In this document: in pieces, positions 26,287 through 35,103 of the stretch
How positions within the stretch are numbered: position 1 is the first letter of the stretch
Layout: the number at the start of each line of letters is the position of its first letter
Source of the DNA: Bin55 sp963664665
Lineage (GTDB): Bacteria; Pseudomonadota; Gammaproteobacteria; Pseudomonadales; Azotimanducaceae
Length of the DNA stretch: 64,000 nucleotides
Direction: 5' to 3'
Assembly (NCBI GenBank): GCA_963664665.2
Contig: CAXXMH010000004.1
Span: 1,426,001-1,490,000 of the forward strand
Notes under the pieces: generated by a model
The model's database searches: none
The model's input: only the letters and a program-made list of their open reading frames with translations
What the model was told of the DNA's origin: nothing
Program-made: the position numbers and the translations under genes

Positions 26287-27201
26287 CTAGACCACGAAGA
26301 ACGCGAGTTCCTCAACTTCATTCTGACTGTAGAGCGTCAGTTTGGTGTGGACAGAAGCTTTATCGATGATGCCGAGATCCGCAAGCCATTCGCACGCCGT
26401 CACGACGTGGTGCAGATCGTAGTTTCGTGCAAAGTGAGATTCGAGCTCGATACTTGACCGCGGTTCGCCGCCAGCAGCGCGAAGAAATTCGATAACGGGT
26501 TCGAAGAGTTCTTCTGCGAGTGGTTCCAGGTACGCTTCGATTGCTTCGATTGCCTTACCAAGCGATGTCTGAGTGATCTTCTTATCGAATAGATCAGTGT
26601 AGATCAGCTTGAACAGTTCAGGCTTGAGTTCCGTGCCTTTGACGAGCGCTTCACGATCGACAAGCTGTTGGGCTTGACTTACAACGACATTAGCGAGGGC
26701 ACCCGCAGTGTTCAGGATCCAATGAGCGGTATAGTGTGGGTCGTCCTTAATCAGGTGCCATTTCTTTGCCTTGTACAGCTGCATGACCGTAAACTGCGCG
26801 TGATTCATCATCTGAATCTGCAGATCGTGCTTGCCGAGTCGATCGATGTCGTCGTACATGCTGCCGATTGACGGATCTTTGCTGAACAGCAGTGTTGAAT
26901 GTGCGTAGATCGAATGCTGAAATGAATTGCGTTGCGCCGCTTCTAGGCTACGTTTGAATTGATTTCGAGGGATCAGAGAGGTGTGAATGTTCACGTCATC
27001 TGCCGTGAGACAGATTGCTTTGTGAAGCTGTTTCTTTTCGTCCGTCGTGATGACAACCAGATCGACGTCTGATTTCTCCCAGACTTCGTCGTAAGAAAGA
27101 CTGCCACACAGGATCGCGGCAAGCACGTGACTGTCTGCTTCGAGATCCTCTTGGACGATCGAGACGGCGTGTTCGAATCGTTCGCGAGTAGTAATGGTCA
27201 T
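26287..27201 (-). CDS. nucleotidyltransferase domain protein
   Basis: A 304-residue protein. The N-terminal polymerase-beta-like motif is G-S-L-S-Y-D-E-V-W-E-K-S-D-V-D-L-V-V (about 33-50: Gly-Ser, then Asp-x-Asp). It continues with an all-helical C-terminal part of about 180 residues, which resembles the HEPN/KNTase-C-like tails of aminoglycoside-type nucleotidyltransferases. The target is unknown. It lies 55 bases upstream of uvrA on the same strand and may be co-transcribed with it. Confidence 0.78.
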   Translation of the reverse strand: MTITTRERFEHAVSIVQEDLEADSHVLAAILCGSLSYDEVWEKSDVDLVVITTDEKKQLHKAICLTADDVNIHTSLIPRNQFKRSLEAAQRNSFQHSIYAHSTLLFSKDPSIGSMYDDIDRLGKHDLQIQMMNHAQFTVMQLYKAKKWHLIKDDPHYTAHWILNTAGALANVVVSQAQQLVDREALVKGTELKPELFKLIYTDLFDKKITQTSLGKAIEAIEAYLEPLAEELFEPVIEFLRAAGGEPRSSIELESHFARNYDLHHVVTACEWLADLGIIDKASVHTKLTLYSQNEVEELAFFVV

Positions 27202-27317
27202 GTCGATTCGCTACGAGACAAAGGATGGGCGCAATCAGGTTTATAGCAGAGCGAGAAAGAACAAGGTTTTACGCTACTCGTTCTCCCGAGAGCTTGTTCG
27301 CATCGAATAGGAGGGTG

Positions 27318-27977
27318 TTAATCTGAAATAAAATTCTTGATCTGGTCCGCTAAGGTGTTGCATGCCGACTTTTGTACGCGCGCGATAAATGGCAACGGCA
27401 CAATCACGGCTGGTACGAAAGAAACGCCTCTTGCTTCGGAACTGAGTTTGCCAACGTTAATCTGCTTCGAAATATCCCAGATTGTCGCTTCGTAATCGGA
27501 TGCACCTTCCCAACTTAGAAAGCCGAAACATGCTGGTATTCCACCACTAGCGACCGCACATTGGAGCGTGCCCGATTGATCGCGCCTCTCGGTCGTTCCC
27601 TCAATCCAAACGATGTAACGGACGCCAATCTCTTTGATTCGTTGGGCGATTTCAGGACGGGCAACGAGGCGGCCAAGTTCATTCATTTCGAGTGGTGCCG
27701 TGCGCGGTTCGAACCATGGAAACAGCGAGTCTAGGAATGCCTTATCACCAATGACGGAGATTGCGTTAGAACCCGACGACGTGCGATTCGAGACGCATTC
27801 AACGAACTTATGACGGGTTTCATCACGATTCTTATGACGACGACCCAGGATCGCGATGGTTTCATGACCCAGAATCCCGGTCTCTCCTTGTCGAACTTGC
27901 TGAATCGTAGAGGAGACGCAACCAGTCGTCGCAAGTACAGCGGCGATTGTGCAGACCATTAGAGCTTTGTGCATCAT
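27318..27977 (-). CDS. outer-membrane lipoprotein, last gene of the envelope operon
   Basis: About 219 residues starting at ATG 27977 (ATGATG; the upstream gene's stop overlaps by four bases). A lipoprotein signal ends A-T-T-G-C at about residue 20. The mature part contains a conserved-looking I-R-Y-I-V-W-I-E-G-T strand (after Ile-Gly-Val) and A-T-I-W-D-I-S, suggesting an alpha/beta or beta-rich periplasmic domain. A hydrophobic segment (V-P-A-V-I-V-P-L-P-F-I) lies near the C terminus. No family recognised. Its place at the end of a twelve-gene operon makes it a likely envelope component of the same complex. Confidence 0.68.
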   Translation of the reverse strand: MMHKALMVCTIAAVLATTGCVSSTIQQVRQGETGILGHETIAILGRRHKNRDETRHKFVECVSNRTSSGSNAISVIGDKAFLDSLFPWFEPRTAPLEMNELGRLVARPEIAQRIKEIGVRYIVWIEGTTERRDQSGTLQCAVASGGIPACFGFLSWEGASDYEATIWDISKQINVGKLSSEARGVSFVPAVIVPLPFIARVQKSACNTLADQIKNFISD

Positions 27978-28612
27978 GAGGAGCTCTCGACTATGCCGTC
28001 GATCCACGATTGAACTTGGGGTTCCTTGGCGAAGTAAAAAGACATACTAGCGGCTGCATCCCGCAGCGCAAACTCAGCCGCATCGTGTAACGCGGCTGCC
28101 GACGCTCGTGAGAGGGTGGGGTAGTTGTTCTTATTTGCTTTGCCATACGCTGCGAGAGGCCACGAGTGTACTAATTGACCCGATGTATCCCAGAGCTGAA
28201 GTTGATAACGGATCCACACTTCGTAGTAATCACTGCGGGTCTGCTGAGGTAGTGTGATCTGCACTTCCTGAACGGACGGCGAAATGATGCCGTGCATATC
28301 GCTTGGAACATCCTGGAAATTCTCTACTTCGACGTATCGTTCAAATAGGGAGTCGAAAACGGTGGAGAACAGGACTTTGTGTGCGCCTGTCATGTCGATT
28401 CGAAAATCGCCGTGATTTTCGATCTTTTCCTCGTAAATGTGGGTTTGGAGTTGGGGAGGAAAATAAGTGGCGATGTAGATCGGTAACGGCGAGATGACTG
28501 GCTTCGGTACAGTGAAGTCCAGGCGGAATTTCGCAGATGTACCACACGCGGTCAGTAGTAGGAGTACTAAAAACACTACGCCGTGTCGCGCAATTGAGAT
28601 ATTGCTATACAT
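27974..28612 (-). CDS. lipoprotein of the envelope operon
   Basis: A 212-residue lipoprotein: signal peptide with lipobox L-L-T-A-C at about residues 19-23. The mature chain has alternating strands and an amphipathic helix near 165-195 rich in Ala (A-S-A-A-A-L-H-D-A-A-E-F-A-L-R-D-A-A), a pattern seen in LPS-assembly- or ABC-type small lipoproteins, but I cannot place it in a family. It begins 27 bases after the VWA gene ends, and overlaps the next lipoprotein gene. Confidence 0.68.
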   Translation of the reverse strand: MYSNISIARHGVVFLVLLLLTACGTSAKFRLDFTVPKPVISPLPIYIATYFPPQLQTHIYEEKIENHGDFRIDMTGAHKVLFSTVFDSLFERYVEVENFQDVPSDMHGIISPSVQEVQITLPQQTRSDYYEVWIRYQLQLWDTSGQLVHSWPLAAYGKANKNNYPTLSRASAAALHDAAEFALRDAAASMSFYFAKEPQVQSWIDGIVESSS

Positions 28613-28639
28613 CAGGACCGATTCGCGTTTCCAGTACAG

Positions 28640-29632
28640 CTAGTTTAACGTAGGGAGTCCCACAAAAGTACCACCATTACGCGTTGTAAGTTCGCGCATC
28701 AGCAATGCGTACTGCAAAACGCTTCCAGATGTTCGTCCGACATCAAAGTACACAGGGAATCCGACGGCGTGTATTCGGACTCGACGGTTACCTTCTTCGT
28801 CCGCAGCGTTTACCCTATCAATTCGGTCAACGATCTGCTCGACGGAACGTCCTTGGAAGTCGTCGCCGAAGACATACAAGCTGATTTTTTTGTCAGGGTC
28901 ATAGAAAGTGCTAATCGCTTCCTCGATCCCTTCAACGGGGCTCGAGTTTGAGTAAATATCCCATGTGCGCAGGCGATTGAGGATAGCCGTCCGACGAGCA
29001 GGTGAATCTTGAATCCATTGCCGCGCATAGCGGGGAAACATGTAGTCGCCCATGTCATTCATGACCTGAATGCCTTTGACGTTGGGGTAGATATTGAGCA
29101 CTTCTGTCACTTTCCGAACGACTGTACCCCAAGCTCCTTGCTGCATGCTGCCAGAGGTGTCGATGATGAAGATGATGTATTCACTATCGACCGTCATACC
29201 ACCGATCGCCGCTGTGCTTCTACGATAGTCTTTCCCAAGTAAGCGCTCCATTTCGTCCGTTAATGATTGCTTTGCGCGTACAAGGTCGGTAAGGTGAGAC
29301 TGTCGGTCTCGAGTACTCAGTTGCAAGGCTTCAAATCGACTGGTGACCTCTTCGAGCTCTTCTTGAAGACGCGTGAGACGCTGGATTGCCTCTTCTAAAC
29401 TGAGTTCAGATTCCTCTTTGGCACGTTCAAGCACTTCGATTTCACCGAATATCTCCTTGATCGCTTGTTGTTTCAGCGCGACTTGAGCTGCGAAATCGTC
29501 GATCGAGTCCTCGAGTACCAGCGGAAGACTGATCTTCGTGATCATCAAGAGCAGAATGATGGCACCGAATCCACAACAGATGACGTCTAAGAACGCCAAG
29601 TTCATCTCTGAGACGCTTCGGCGAAGCTTCAT
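28640..29632 (-). CDS. ExbD-like anchor + coiled coil + VWA domain protein (first of two)
   Basis: 330 residues in three parts. Residues about 8-30 form one membrane helix opening with N-L-A-F-L-D-V-I-C-C-G-F-G-A, with an Asp at the helix entrance as in ExbD/TolR/MotB. Residues about 40-125 are a coiled coil. The C-terminal VWA domain has a complete metal site: I-D-T-S-G-S (DxSxS), a Ser/Thr-rich loop (S-N-S-S-P-V-E-G) and V-F-G-D-D. VWA domains bind protein partners through a metal ion. Together with the ExbB-like gene three positions upstream it looks like a channel subunit whose output domain is VWA instead of OmpA. It overlaps its paralogue by four bases. Confidence 0.82.
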   Translation of the reverse strand: MKLRRSVSEMNLAFLDVICCGFGAIILLLMITKISLPLVLEDSIDDFAAQVALKQQAIKEIFGEIEVLERAKEESELSLEEAIQRLTRLQEELEEVTSRFEALQLSTRDRQSHLTDLVRAKQSLTDEMERLLGKDYRRSTAAIGGMTVDSEYIIFIIDTSGSMQQGAWGTVVRKVTEVLNIYPNVKGIQVMNDMGDYMFPRYARQWIQDSPARRTAILNRLRTWDIYSNSSPVEGIEEAISTFYDPDKKISLYVFGDDFQGRSVEQIVDRIDRVNAADEEGNRRVRIHAVGFPVYFDVGRTSGSVLQYALLMRELTTRNGGTFVGLPTLN

Positions 29633-30714
29633 GGCCAGTCAGCCGAAGGTGAGATCATGGTACCGCCAGTGATATGCGCGAGATTCCAGTAGGAAACTGG
29701 CGCAACTGGATCGCCCTCGAGCGGAAACATCAGGACATTAACCGGGATACCCGCAGGCAGTATGCGAACGGCTTGGTAGAAGAGATTTAGACGTTCCCGA
29801 CCCGAAATCGTTGTACGATTTGTGGTCGGAGAATCCATTGTCGGAAGACTGTCTGCGATCAGGAATAGATTGTCAGGTAAAGGATGAAGCGTCGCTGCTA
29901 ATTCGAACAACCCTTGTAGGTTTGTTCCTTCGTGCGGGAGCACATTCTCCAATTCAACGAAAATCGAACGAACGGTCTCGCCGTCAGATGCGTCGAGCCA
30001 ATTACCGTCATTGATAACGAATGATGATTCGTTGTTGTAAAGCGCCACTTGAAAGCGGCTTTGAAGCGGTATGTTGGCGGTCAGCCATTCGACGGTGCGA
30101 ACTGCTCGCTGCCACTTAGGGGCATTGCGCTGCCGTTCAGCGCTCATGTTTCTGCGCCTCAACACGTTGACGATCGTGTCATCCAGCATGCTTGATGAGA
30201 CATCAAGCGCAATCAGGATGTGCTCGCCACCCATGTAGAGACCGGTAAGGTACTGACGATCGCCTTCGCCTCGAATTTCGATCGTTGTCTGACCTTCTTC
30301 GTTGCGGTCAGCGCGCGCCAACGCATCGACCTCCTCTTCGATCTCCTCCAGCTCTTTGATAAGCTGTTCAAGAGACTCAGATTGGTCGAGAGAGGATTTC
30401 TCGATCTCTTCGAGATCTTCCTCTTTTACCTCGAGTTCCTCGACCCGTTCGTCGATCGATTGCTTCACGTCCGCTATTCGGATGCTTAGGTTACCAACTA
30501 AATCACGCAGATAGGACAGGCTCTCCTCGTTGGTGTCGAGCTGATAGTCAAGCAGCCTCGATTCCGCGCGCAAGTTGCGGTTGTCCACTTCTTCCGACGT
30601 CTCGGTCGCGTGATTGATGATGAGATACATGATGACGACGGCCCCGAATCCGCCAGCCATCACGTCAATAAAGGACAGCGTAAAAACACTGCTCTCGCGT
30701 CGACGATTAGCCAT
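29629..30714 (-). CDS. ExbD-like anchor + coiled coil + VWA domain protein (second)
   Basis: 361 residues with the same layout as the downstream gene: membrane helix with S-F-I-D-V-M-A-G-G-F-G-A (about 14-25), a long acidic coiled coil (about 40-145, rich in E-E-L-E-E-I), then a VWA domain with A-L-D-V-S-S-S, H-E-G-T-N-L-Q-G and L-I-A-D-S. All metal-site residues are present. The two proteins are diverged paralogues and would make a heteromeric pair. It overlaps the FHA gene upstream by eight bases. Confidence 0.82.
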   Translation of the reverse strand: MANRRRESSVFTLSFIDVMAGGFGAVVIMYLIINHATETSEEVDNRNLRAESRLLDYQLDTNEESLSYLRDLVGNLSIRIADVKQSIDERVEELEVKEEDLEEIEKSSLDQSESLEQLIKELEEIEEEVDALARADRNEEGQTTIEIRGEGDRQYLTGLYMGGEHILIALDVSSSMLDDTIVNVLRRRNMSAERQRNAPKWQRAVRTVEWLTANIPLQSRFQVALYNNESSFVINDGNWLDASDGETVRSIFVELENVLPHEGTNLQGLFELAATLHPLPDNLFLIADSLPTMDSPTTNRTTISGRERLNLFYQAVRILPAGIPVNVLMFPLEGDPVAPVSYWNLAHITGGTMISPSADWP

Positions 30715-32011
30715 TGTCGATGACGCGGATTAGAACGATCTCCTTTGCATCATGCGAGTCGGATCCAATACGAACGAGGTCGCCGCACGCTACGATGGTG
30801 TTGCCTTGGATCGATTTACCGTTCACGTAGGTTTCTCGCCCGTCGTGAGGACGAAGCGTGACTGCACCATCTTCGCGGGATAGTGAGCAAACCTCGATGC
30901 TGTCAAATGAGATACTGCGTTCCGTGCCGATTGGGTATGCCGCATCTCCCAAGAGTGCGTGAGTGGGCGCGTCAGTATGTTTGATCCGGTCGGATTGTTC
31001 AGCGATCGGTTTTGATCTAATCGATGTTGTACCGCCGCGTGGTCTCAGAATCGACTTGTGTAGTTCGACGTCCGCGTCATCTGGAAAGTGTTCATCCATG
31101 CGGGCGACCGCGTCGATCACACCGTCCGAAGGGCACACCTCCGCAGTTCTACCCGAGCCGGCAATGTACTCAAGAAATCCAGGTAGTCGAATCGCATGTT
31201 CGCCAAGGAGTAAGTGTGTTCCCGGATTACACTCTGACAAGATTCGATCATAAATGTCGATGGCGTTTGTCGCTAATTCGTCCTGCAACAGACTTGTTGA
31301 TCTTGTTTCGTCATTGTGTTCGACGCTGATTACGAGCTCATTGCCGCGATCGATTCGCTCAGACAATCGATCGAAAACTTGCTGCTCGGTGGCTCCAGAT
31401 ACACGAGGGTCAAATCGGGTTTCATCAAGCGATCGTTGAGCAACAGCGTCGATCCAACGCTGAACAAATTGGAGATAGCCGGCGGATGGCAGCGACTTGA
31501 CTGTGACAACTTCTATCTCGCCGTCGTGTTGATATAGCTGGGTAACGACTGTCCGCTGAAGCTGCAGATCAATGTAGAACGCGGTGTCCGAAACGGTAGC
31601 CCTGGATCCCGCGACCACAGCCGCGTCGATGAAGCCTCGTGGACGAACGCGCTTGTACTGCAGGATGCCATAGAGCAAACCCACCTGATCGCTGTCGAAG
31701 TCGCTCGGTACGACGACCCAACCTGGATCCTGTACACCAACGTCGCTCCGCGTGAACGCTTCAGCTATCTGGTTGTAAACCAAGTCCGAGTTCTTTCCGA
31801 TCGTACGGGTGCGAGGCTCGATTGCATCCTCATTCATGCGTTGCCAATATGTCGTTTGACACTGGACCGGATGAACGAATAACTGCGCCAGCGCATCACT
31901 ACCGAGTGCGGTGGTGTTTTCAGAGAGAAACGCGACACCGGCTTCCTCGTAGCGAGTTTCACCTTCGTTTCGCAACCTCAGCAGAATGTCGTTGACTTCA
32001 AACGACCACAT
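30707..32011 (-). CDS. FHA domain-containing protein of the envelope operon
   Basis: 434 residues, no signal peptide or membrane helix, so cytoplasmic. The C-terminal about 90 residues look like a forkhead-associated domain: I-G-T-E-R-S-I, S-L-S-R-E-D-G-A-V, then Y-V-N-G-K-S-I and G-D-L-V-R-I-G-S. FHA domains bind phosphothreonine peptides. The N-terminal 330 residues have no family I recognise. No Ser/Thr kinase gene lies in the window, so any phosphorylation partner is elsewhere. One base separates it from the ExbB-like gene upstream. Confidence 0.75.
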   Translation of the reverse strand: MWSFEVNDILLRLRNEGETRYEEAGVAFLSENTTALGSDALAQLFVHPVQCQTTYWQRMNEDAIEPRTRTIGKNSDLVYNQIAEAFTRSDVGVQDPGWVVVPSDFDSDQVGLLYGILQYKRVRPRGFIDAAVVAGSRATVSDTAFYIDLQLQRTVVTQLYQHDGEIEVVTVKSLPSAGYLQFVQRWIDAVAQRSLDETRFDPRVSGATEQQVFDRLSERIDRGNELVISVEHNDETRSTSLLQDELATNAIDIYDRILSECNPGTHLLLGEHAIRLPGFLEYIAGSGRTAEVCPSDGVIDAVARMDEHFPDDADVELHKSILRPRGGTTSIRSKPIAEQSDRIKHTDAPTHALLGDAAYPIGTERSISFDSIEVCSLSREDGAVTLRPHDGRETYVNGKSIQGNTIVACGDLVRIGSDSHDAKEIVLIRVIDNG

Positions 32012-32012
32012 C

Positions 32013-32810
32013 TCAACGAACCTGCATGTGTCGTATTAAGTGTTCGTCACACCAGGTTTGCGAGTCAATGACAAGCTGTTCCTGTACGCGCTGCAATTGA
32101 TGCACGCACAACATCACGATGATGCTGATAACCAACGCGACAAACGTTGAGTTGAACGCGATACCCAAGCTCTCGGTAACGCCTGCGATATCTCCTTGTA
32201 CCGCAAGATACGCTTGGCTGAGCGCTTCACCGATTCCTCTTACCGTTCCGATAAATCCGATGGATGGAATCGCCCATGCGATGTAGCGTATGACCGATAG
32301 TTCGCTATCGAGTCGATCGTTCTCACTATCGCAAGCGGACTTGACAGACTCGGCGACGTTTTGCACGTCTTTAGTCGATTCAAATCGGCGTAGCGCGATA
32401 AGTAACGTGCGAGGCAAAAGTCTTTCACGGTCTTCGTCAGTTAACGCCTGCAGCGGACGCATGTAGGTGCGCGAATCCTCGGGAAACACGCTTGTGCCTT
32501 CTCCGATGGACAGAACTTCCTGCTTGAGCAGCCGCCGTTCATGTGCGTTATTCCATACCTTGAATCCCATGATCGTGAAAGCCCAGAGCATCAAGATCAA
32601 ACATGTCTCTTGCTCGTAGTCGCGAAGCGTGACGAAGATAGACCGTTCAGCAACGAACGCTTCATCGCGTGCAAGGCGTTCTTTGCGTTCCTCGAGGATG
32701 GCAGTCGCGTTCGGACGGACGAAACTTACGTAAACCGTGTGAACCAATGCCCACGCGATCGCCAGCGCGAGCAAGTGTGCGACGAAAGATTCTGTGAATC
32801 GTTTTTTCAT
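32013..32810 (-). CDS. MotA/TolQ/ExbB-family proton channel protein
   Basis: 265 residues. One hydrophobic segment near the N terminus (about 10-28), one around 68-86, and two in the diagnostic C-terminal block. That block has A-W-A-I-P-S-I-G-F-I-G-T-V-R-G-I-G-E-A-L (about 180-199) and V-T-E-S-L-G-I-A-F-N-S-T-F-V-A-L-V-I-S-I (about 215-234). This is the ExbB/TolQ/MotA core that forms the pentamer around the ExbD/MotB helix. It would carry H+ or Na+ flow to power the envelope complex; the partners are probably the two VWA proteins encoded downstream. Confidence 0.88.
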   Translation of the reverse strand: MKKRFTESFVAHLLALAIAWALVHTVYVSFVRPNATAILEERKERLARDEAFVAERSIFVTLRDYEQETCLILMLWAFTIMGFKVWNNAHERRLLKQEVLSIGEGTSVFPEDSRTYMRPLQALTDEDRERLLPRTLLIALRRFESTKDVQNVAESVKSACDSENDRLDSELSVIRYIAWAIPSIGFIGTVRGIGEALSQAYLAVQGDIAGVTESLGIAFNSTFVALVISIIVMLCVHQLQRVQEQLVIDSQTWCDEHLIRHMQVR

Positions 32811-33052
32811 ATATCAGTTGGGTAGGGTACGGCGTAGTCTTCCGAAATATCTTCCGAAGGATCGAACACGTCATCGGACGCGTCCTCCTGCCTATTGGAT
32901 TGTTCTTTGGTTTCTGTTTGTTGACGTTCTGAAGTGCTTTCTGATTGCGTTTCTGGCGGGTCTTCTCGCGAGGACTCTTCTTCCTGTGCGCCGAAAGACA
33001 GCGCAATACACGCAAACGCGATACTAATGAGACCTTTGATTCGATGAAACAT
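32807..33052 (-). CDS. small acidic secreted protein of the envelope operon
   Basis: 81 residues: a cleavable signal (about 1-22, ending S-F-G-A-Q) and then a low-complexity chain of Glu, Ser, Thr, Gln and Asp ending Y-A-V-P-Y-P-T-D-I. It is probably an intrinsically disordered periplasmic linker or plug. It overlaps the ExbB-like gene by four bases, and sits two bases after the PEGA/FGE gene, so it is a real member of the operon. Confidence 0.6.
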   Translation of the reverse strand: MFHRIKGLISIAFACIALSFGAQEEESSREDPPETQSESTSERQQTETKEQSNRQEDASDDVFDPSEDISEDYAVPYPTDI

Positions 33053-33054
33053 TT

Positions 33055-35103
33055 CTATTCTGCAAATCTGGCTATTCTGAAGCCCACATCTTGACGTCCG
33101 TCGGTTCCATAGTCTCGGAATGACAAGCGCAGGTCGGTGATTGTGCCATGCATCCAGCTGGCGCCTCGGATGACATGGTATTCGCCGGTCTCCGGTCCGA
33201 GATTTGAAACAGTCTCGTTGACCGACGGCACGTCGTAAAAATTATGGACCCATTCGGCGACGTTACCACCGATGTCATTGAGGCCGTGGTAATTAGCATC
33301 GAACGTTCCAATGGGTGACGCTACTGTGTGATTGTCGTTGTAGTTGAAAATGACGCGTCCGATCATGTGTTGAGCCGCTTGATCAGCGAAGTTGCCGTGG
33401 TAATTTGGTGGTGGGAGACTGTCCCCCCAAGGGAACAGTAGCAATTCTTCAGGAGAGGAAGTCGTGCGTGCGACCCAAGCCCATTCCGCTTCCGTAGGCA
33501 ATCGATATCCGAGTGAATTCGGATTGAATTTGGGTGGATCGCCAGTACGTATCACGTAGAACGGTTCGAATCCTTCCTTAACAGACAACCAGTTGCAATA
33601 TTGGACCGCTTCCTGCCAACTCACGTTTGCGACAGGTTGTTCGTCCTTATTAAGCGTCGTATTCTCAAAATCGCCGGAGTCATGCCCGGATGCAAACCGA
33701 CGGAACTGGACGTTCGTTACTTCATCCTTGCTGATGTAGAAGAGGCGGTCGAGCTCCACGGTCCGAAATACCTCATTTGCCCGCCTGCCGGGTTGACGAC
33801 GGGACGCACCCATCCGAATCGGCGTTGGTTTGAGTAATACCATGGCGTGACCTTCACTTGTTGAACGTGCTTGTTCTAGCGCCGCAAGTCGTGCTTCTTC
33901 ATTGGTCAATAGTCGGACTTTCAGCTCTTGTTGAAATTCCGATTGGACGGTGATTTCTGTTGCATAACCCGCAAAGCCTTCCTTGCGCAATTCAATATCG
34001 TGATCCGTCGCATGCAACGTGAGCACCGTATTACTAGTACCGGCTAGTTCACCATCAACCCAAATCTCCGCGTTTTCAGGTTCGGTGGTGACTGCGAGTT
34101 TGCCGGTTACTTCTTTTAAATTCAGGATCAGACGCCGCGCTTGCGCCGTCTCCAAGCTGATGTTTCGCACCGCAGTGTGATAGCCGAATAGTGATGTCTC
34201 AACTCTGTGGTTGCGATTGGGACGAAGGTCTACATCAAGCGGCGTGGTTCCGATAAACTCGCCATCGATCGTCACGCTTGCCGAGGTTGGGGTGCTTTCT
34301 ACATAGAGCGTGCCGCCGATCAGCGTTAGCGTAACTGGAGGAACATCGATTGTTTCTTCGGGTTCGACGTAGAGGATGTCAGTCCAACGCTCATATCCTG
34401 GCGCTTTCACCGAGAGTTTTCGTTCACCCGCCATCACTTGAAGTGGTCCGGGCGTCACAAACTCGGTCTCGACATCGTCGATGGATACCTGTGCACCCAC
34501 TGGGGTCGTAGGTATAGTGACGTCGGCCCAGTTGGGTCTTAACTCGTACGTGAGAGTTTGCTCAACGCCTCGACCGACGACGGACGCGACAAATTCGGCA
34601 GGCTGATAGCGATCGGCTCGAATCTCTAATTGAAGTTCGCCAGCAGGAAGATTGACCGTCAACGGGGCAGATCCAAGACGTTGACCACCGCGGTCAATCT
34701 GTGCACCATCTGGTGAGCCGGTGATTGTCACCGAACCCGGGAGGGGCGTGAGTTCCAGTTCGAAGAGTTGATCGGATTGCGAAGTCACCGTGAGAAACTT
34801 GCGCAGAGATTCATAGCCTTTCGCACTCGCGTGCACTTGAATCTGACCTGGACGGATCAGGTAGGACGGTCCTGATGGGATTACGATACCGCCGCTGATC
34901 TCTATGTTGGACTCTTCAGCATTGGTGGTAAAACGTACGGCATTTGCTGTTATTAGAAACCAGCCGACGATGAGCACGCAGAGCGCAACTGCGATTAACA
35001 CCCACTGCCACCATGACGGCAGCTTTAACTTCAGCCGTTGGGTTTGTTGAGTCGGTTTAAACCTTGTAGGTTTGATGCCATCCGTGGCGTTATCGTTCGC
35101 CAC
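33055..35103 (-). CDS. PEGA-repeat protein with formylglycine-generating-enzyme-like domain
   Basis: 682 residues. One membrane helix (about 29-50) leaves a short cytoplasmic tail; the rest is periplasmic. At least four PEGA repeats follow (around 115-165, 190-245, 262-315 and 335-385), each with the strand-turn pattern A-x-V-x-I-D-G, G-x-x-P-L and G-Y. The C-terminal 250 residues are an FGE/SUMF1 fold: N-V-S-W-Q-E-A-V-Q-Y-C-N-W-L, Y-R-L-P-T-E-A-E-W, G-L-N-D-I-G-G-N-V-A-E-W-V, R-G-A-S-W and V-G-F-R-I-A. Many such domains lack formylglycine activity and bind ligands or act as structural modules; no sulfatase is encoded nearby. Confidence 0.88.
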   Translation of the reverse strand: MANDNATDGIKPTRFKPTQQTQRLKLKLPSWWQWVLIAVALCVLIVGWFLITANAVRFTTNAEESNIEISGGIVIPSGPSYLIRPGQIQVHASAKGYESLRKFLTVTSQSDQLFELELTPLPGSVTITGSPDGAQIDRGGQRLGSAPLTVNLPAGELQLEIRADRYQPAEFVASVVGRGVEQTLTYELRPNWADVTIPTTPVGAQVSIDDVETEFVTPGPLQVMAGERKLSVKAPGYERWTDILYVEPEETIDVPPVTLTLIGGTLYVESTPTSASVTIDGEFIGTTPLDVDLRPNRNHRVETSLFGYHTAVRNISLETAQARRLILNLKEVTGKLAVTTEPENAEIWVDGELAGTSNTVLTLHATDHDIELRKEGFAGYATEITVQSEFQQELKVRLLTNEEARLAALEQARSTSEGHAMVLLKPTPIRMGASRRQPGRRANEVFRTVELDRLFYISKDEVTNVQFRRFASGHDSGDFENTTLNKDEQPVANVSWQEAVQYCNWLSVKEGFEPFYVIRTGDPPKFNPNSLGYRLPTEAEWAWVARTTSSPEELLLFPWGDSLPPPNYHGNFADQAAQHMIGRVIFNYNDNHTVASPIGTFDANYHGLNDIGGNVAEWVHNFYDVPSVNETVSNLGPETGEYHVIRGASWMHGTITDLRLSFRDYGTDGRQDVGFRIARFAE

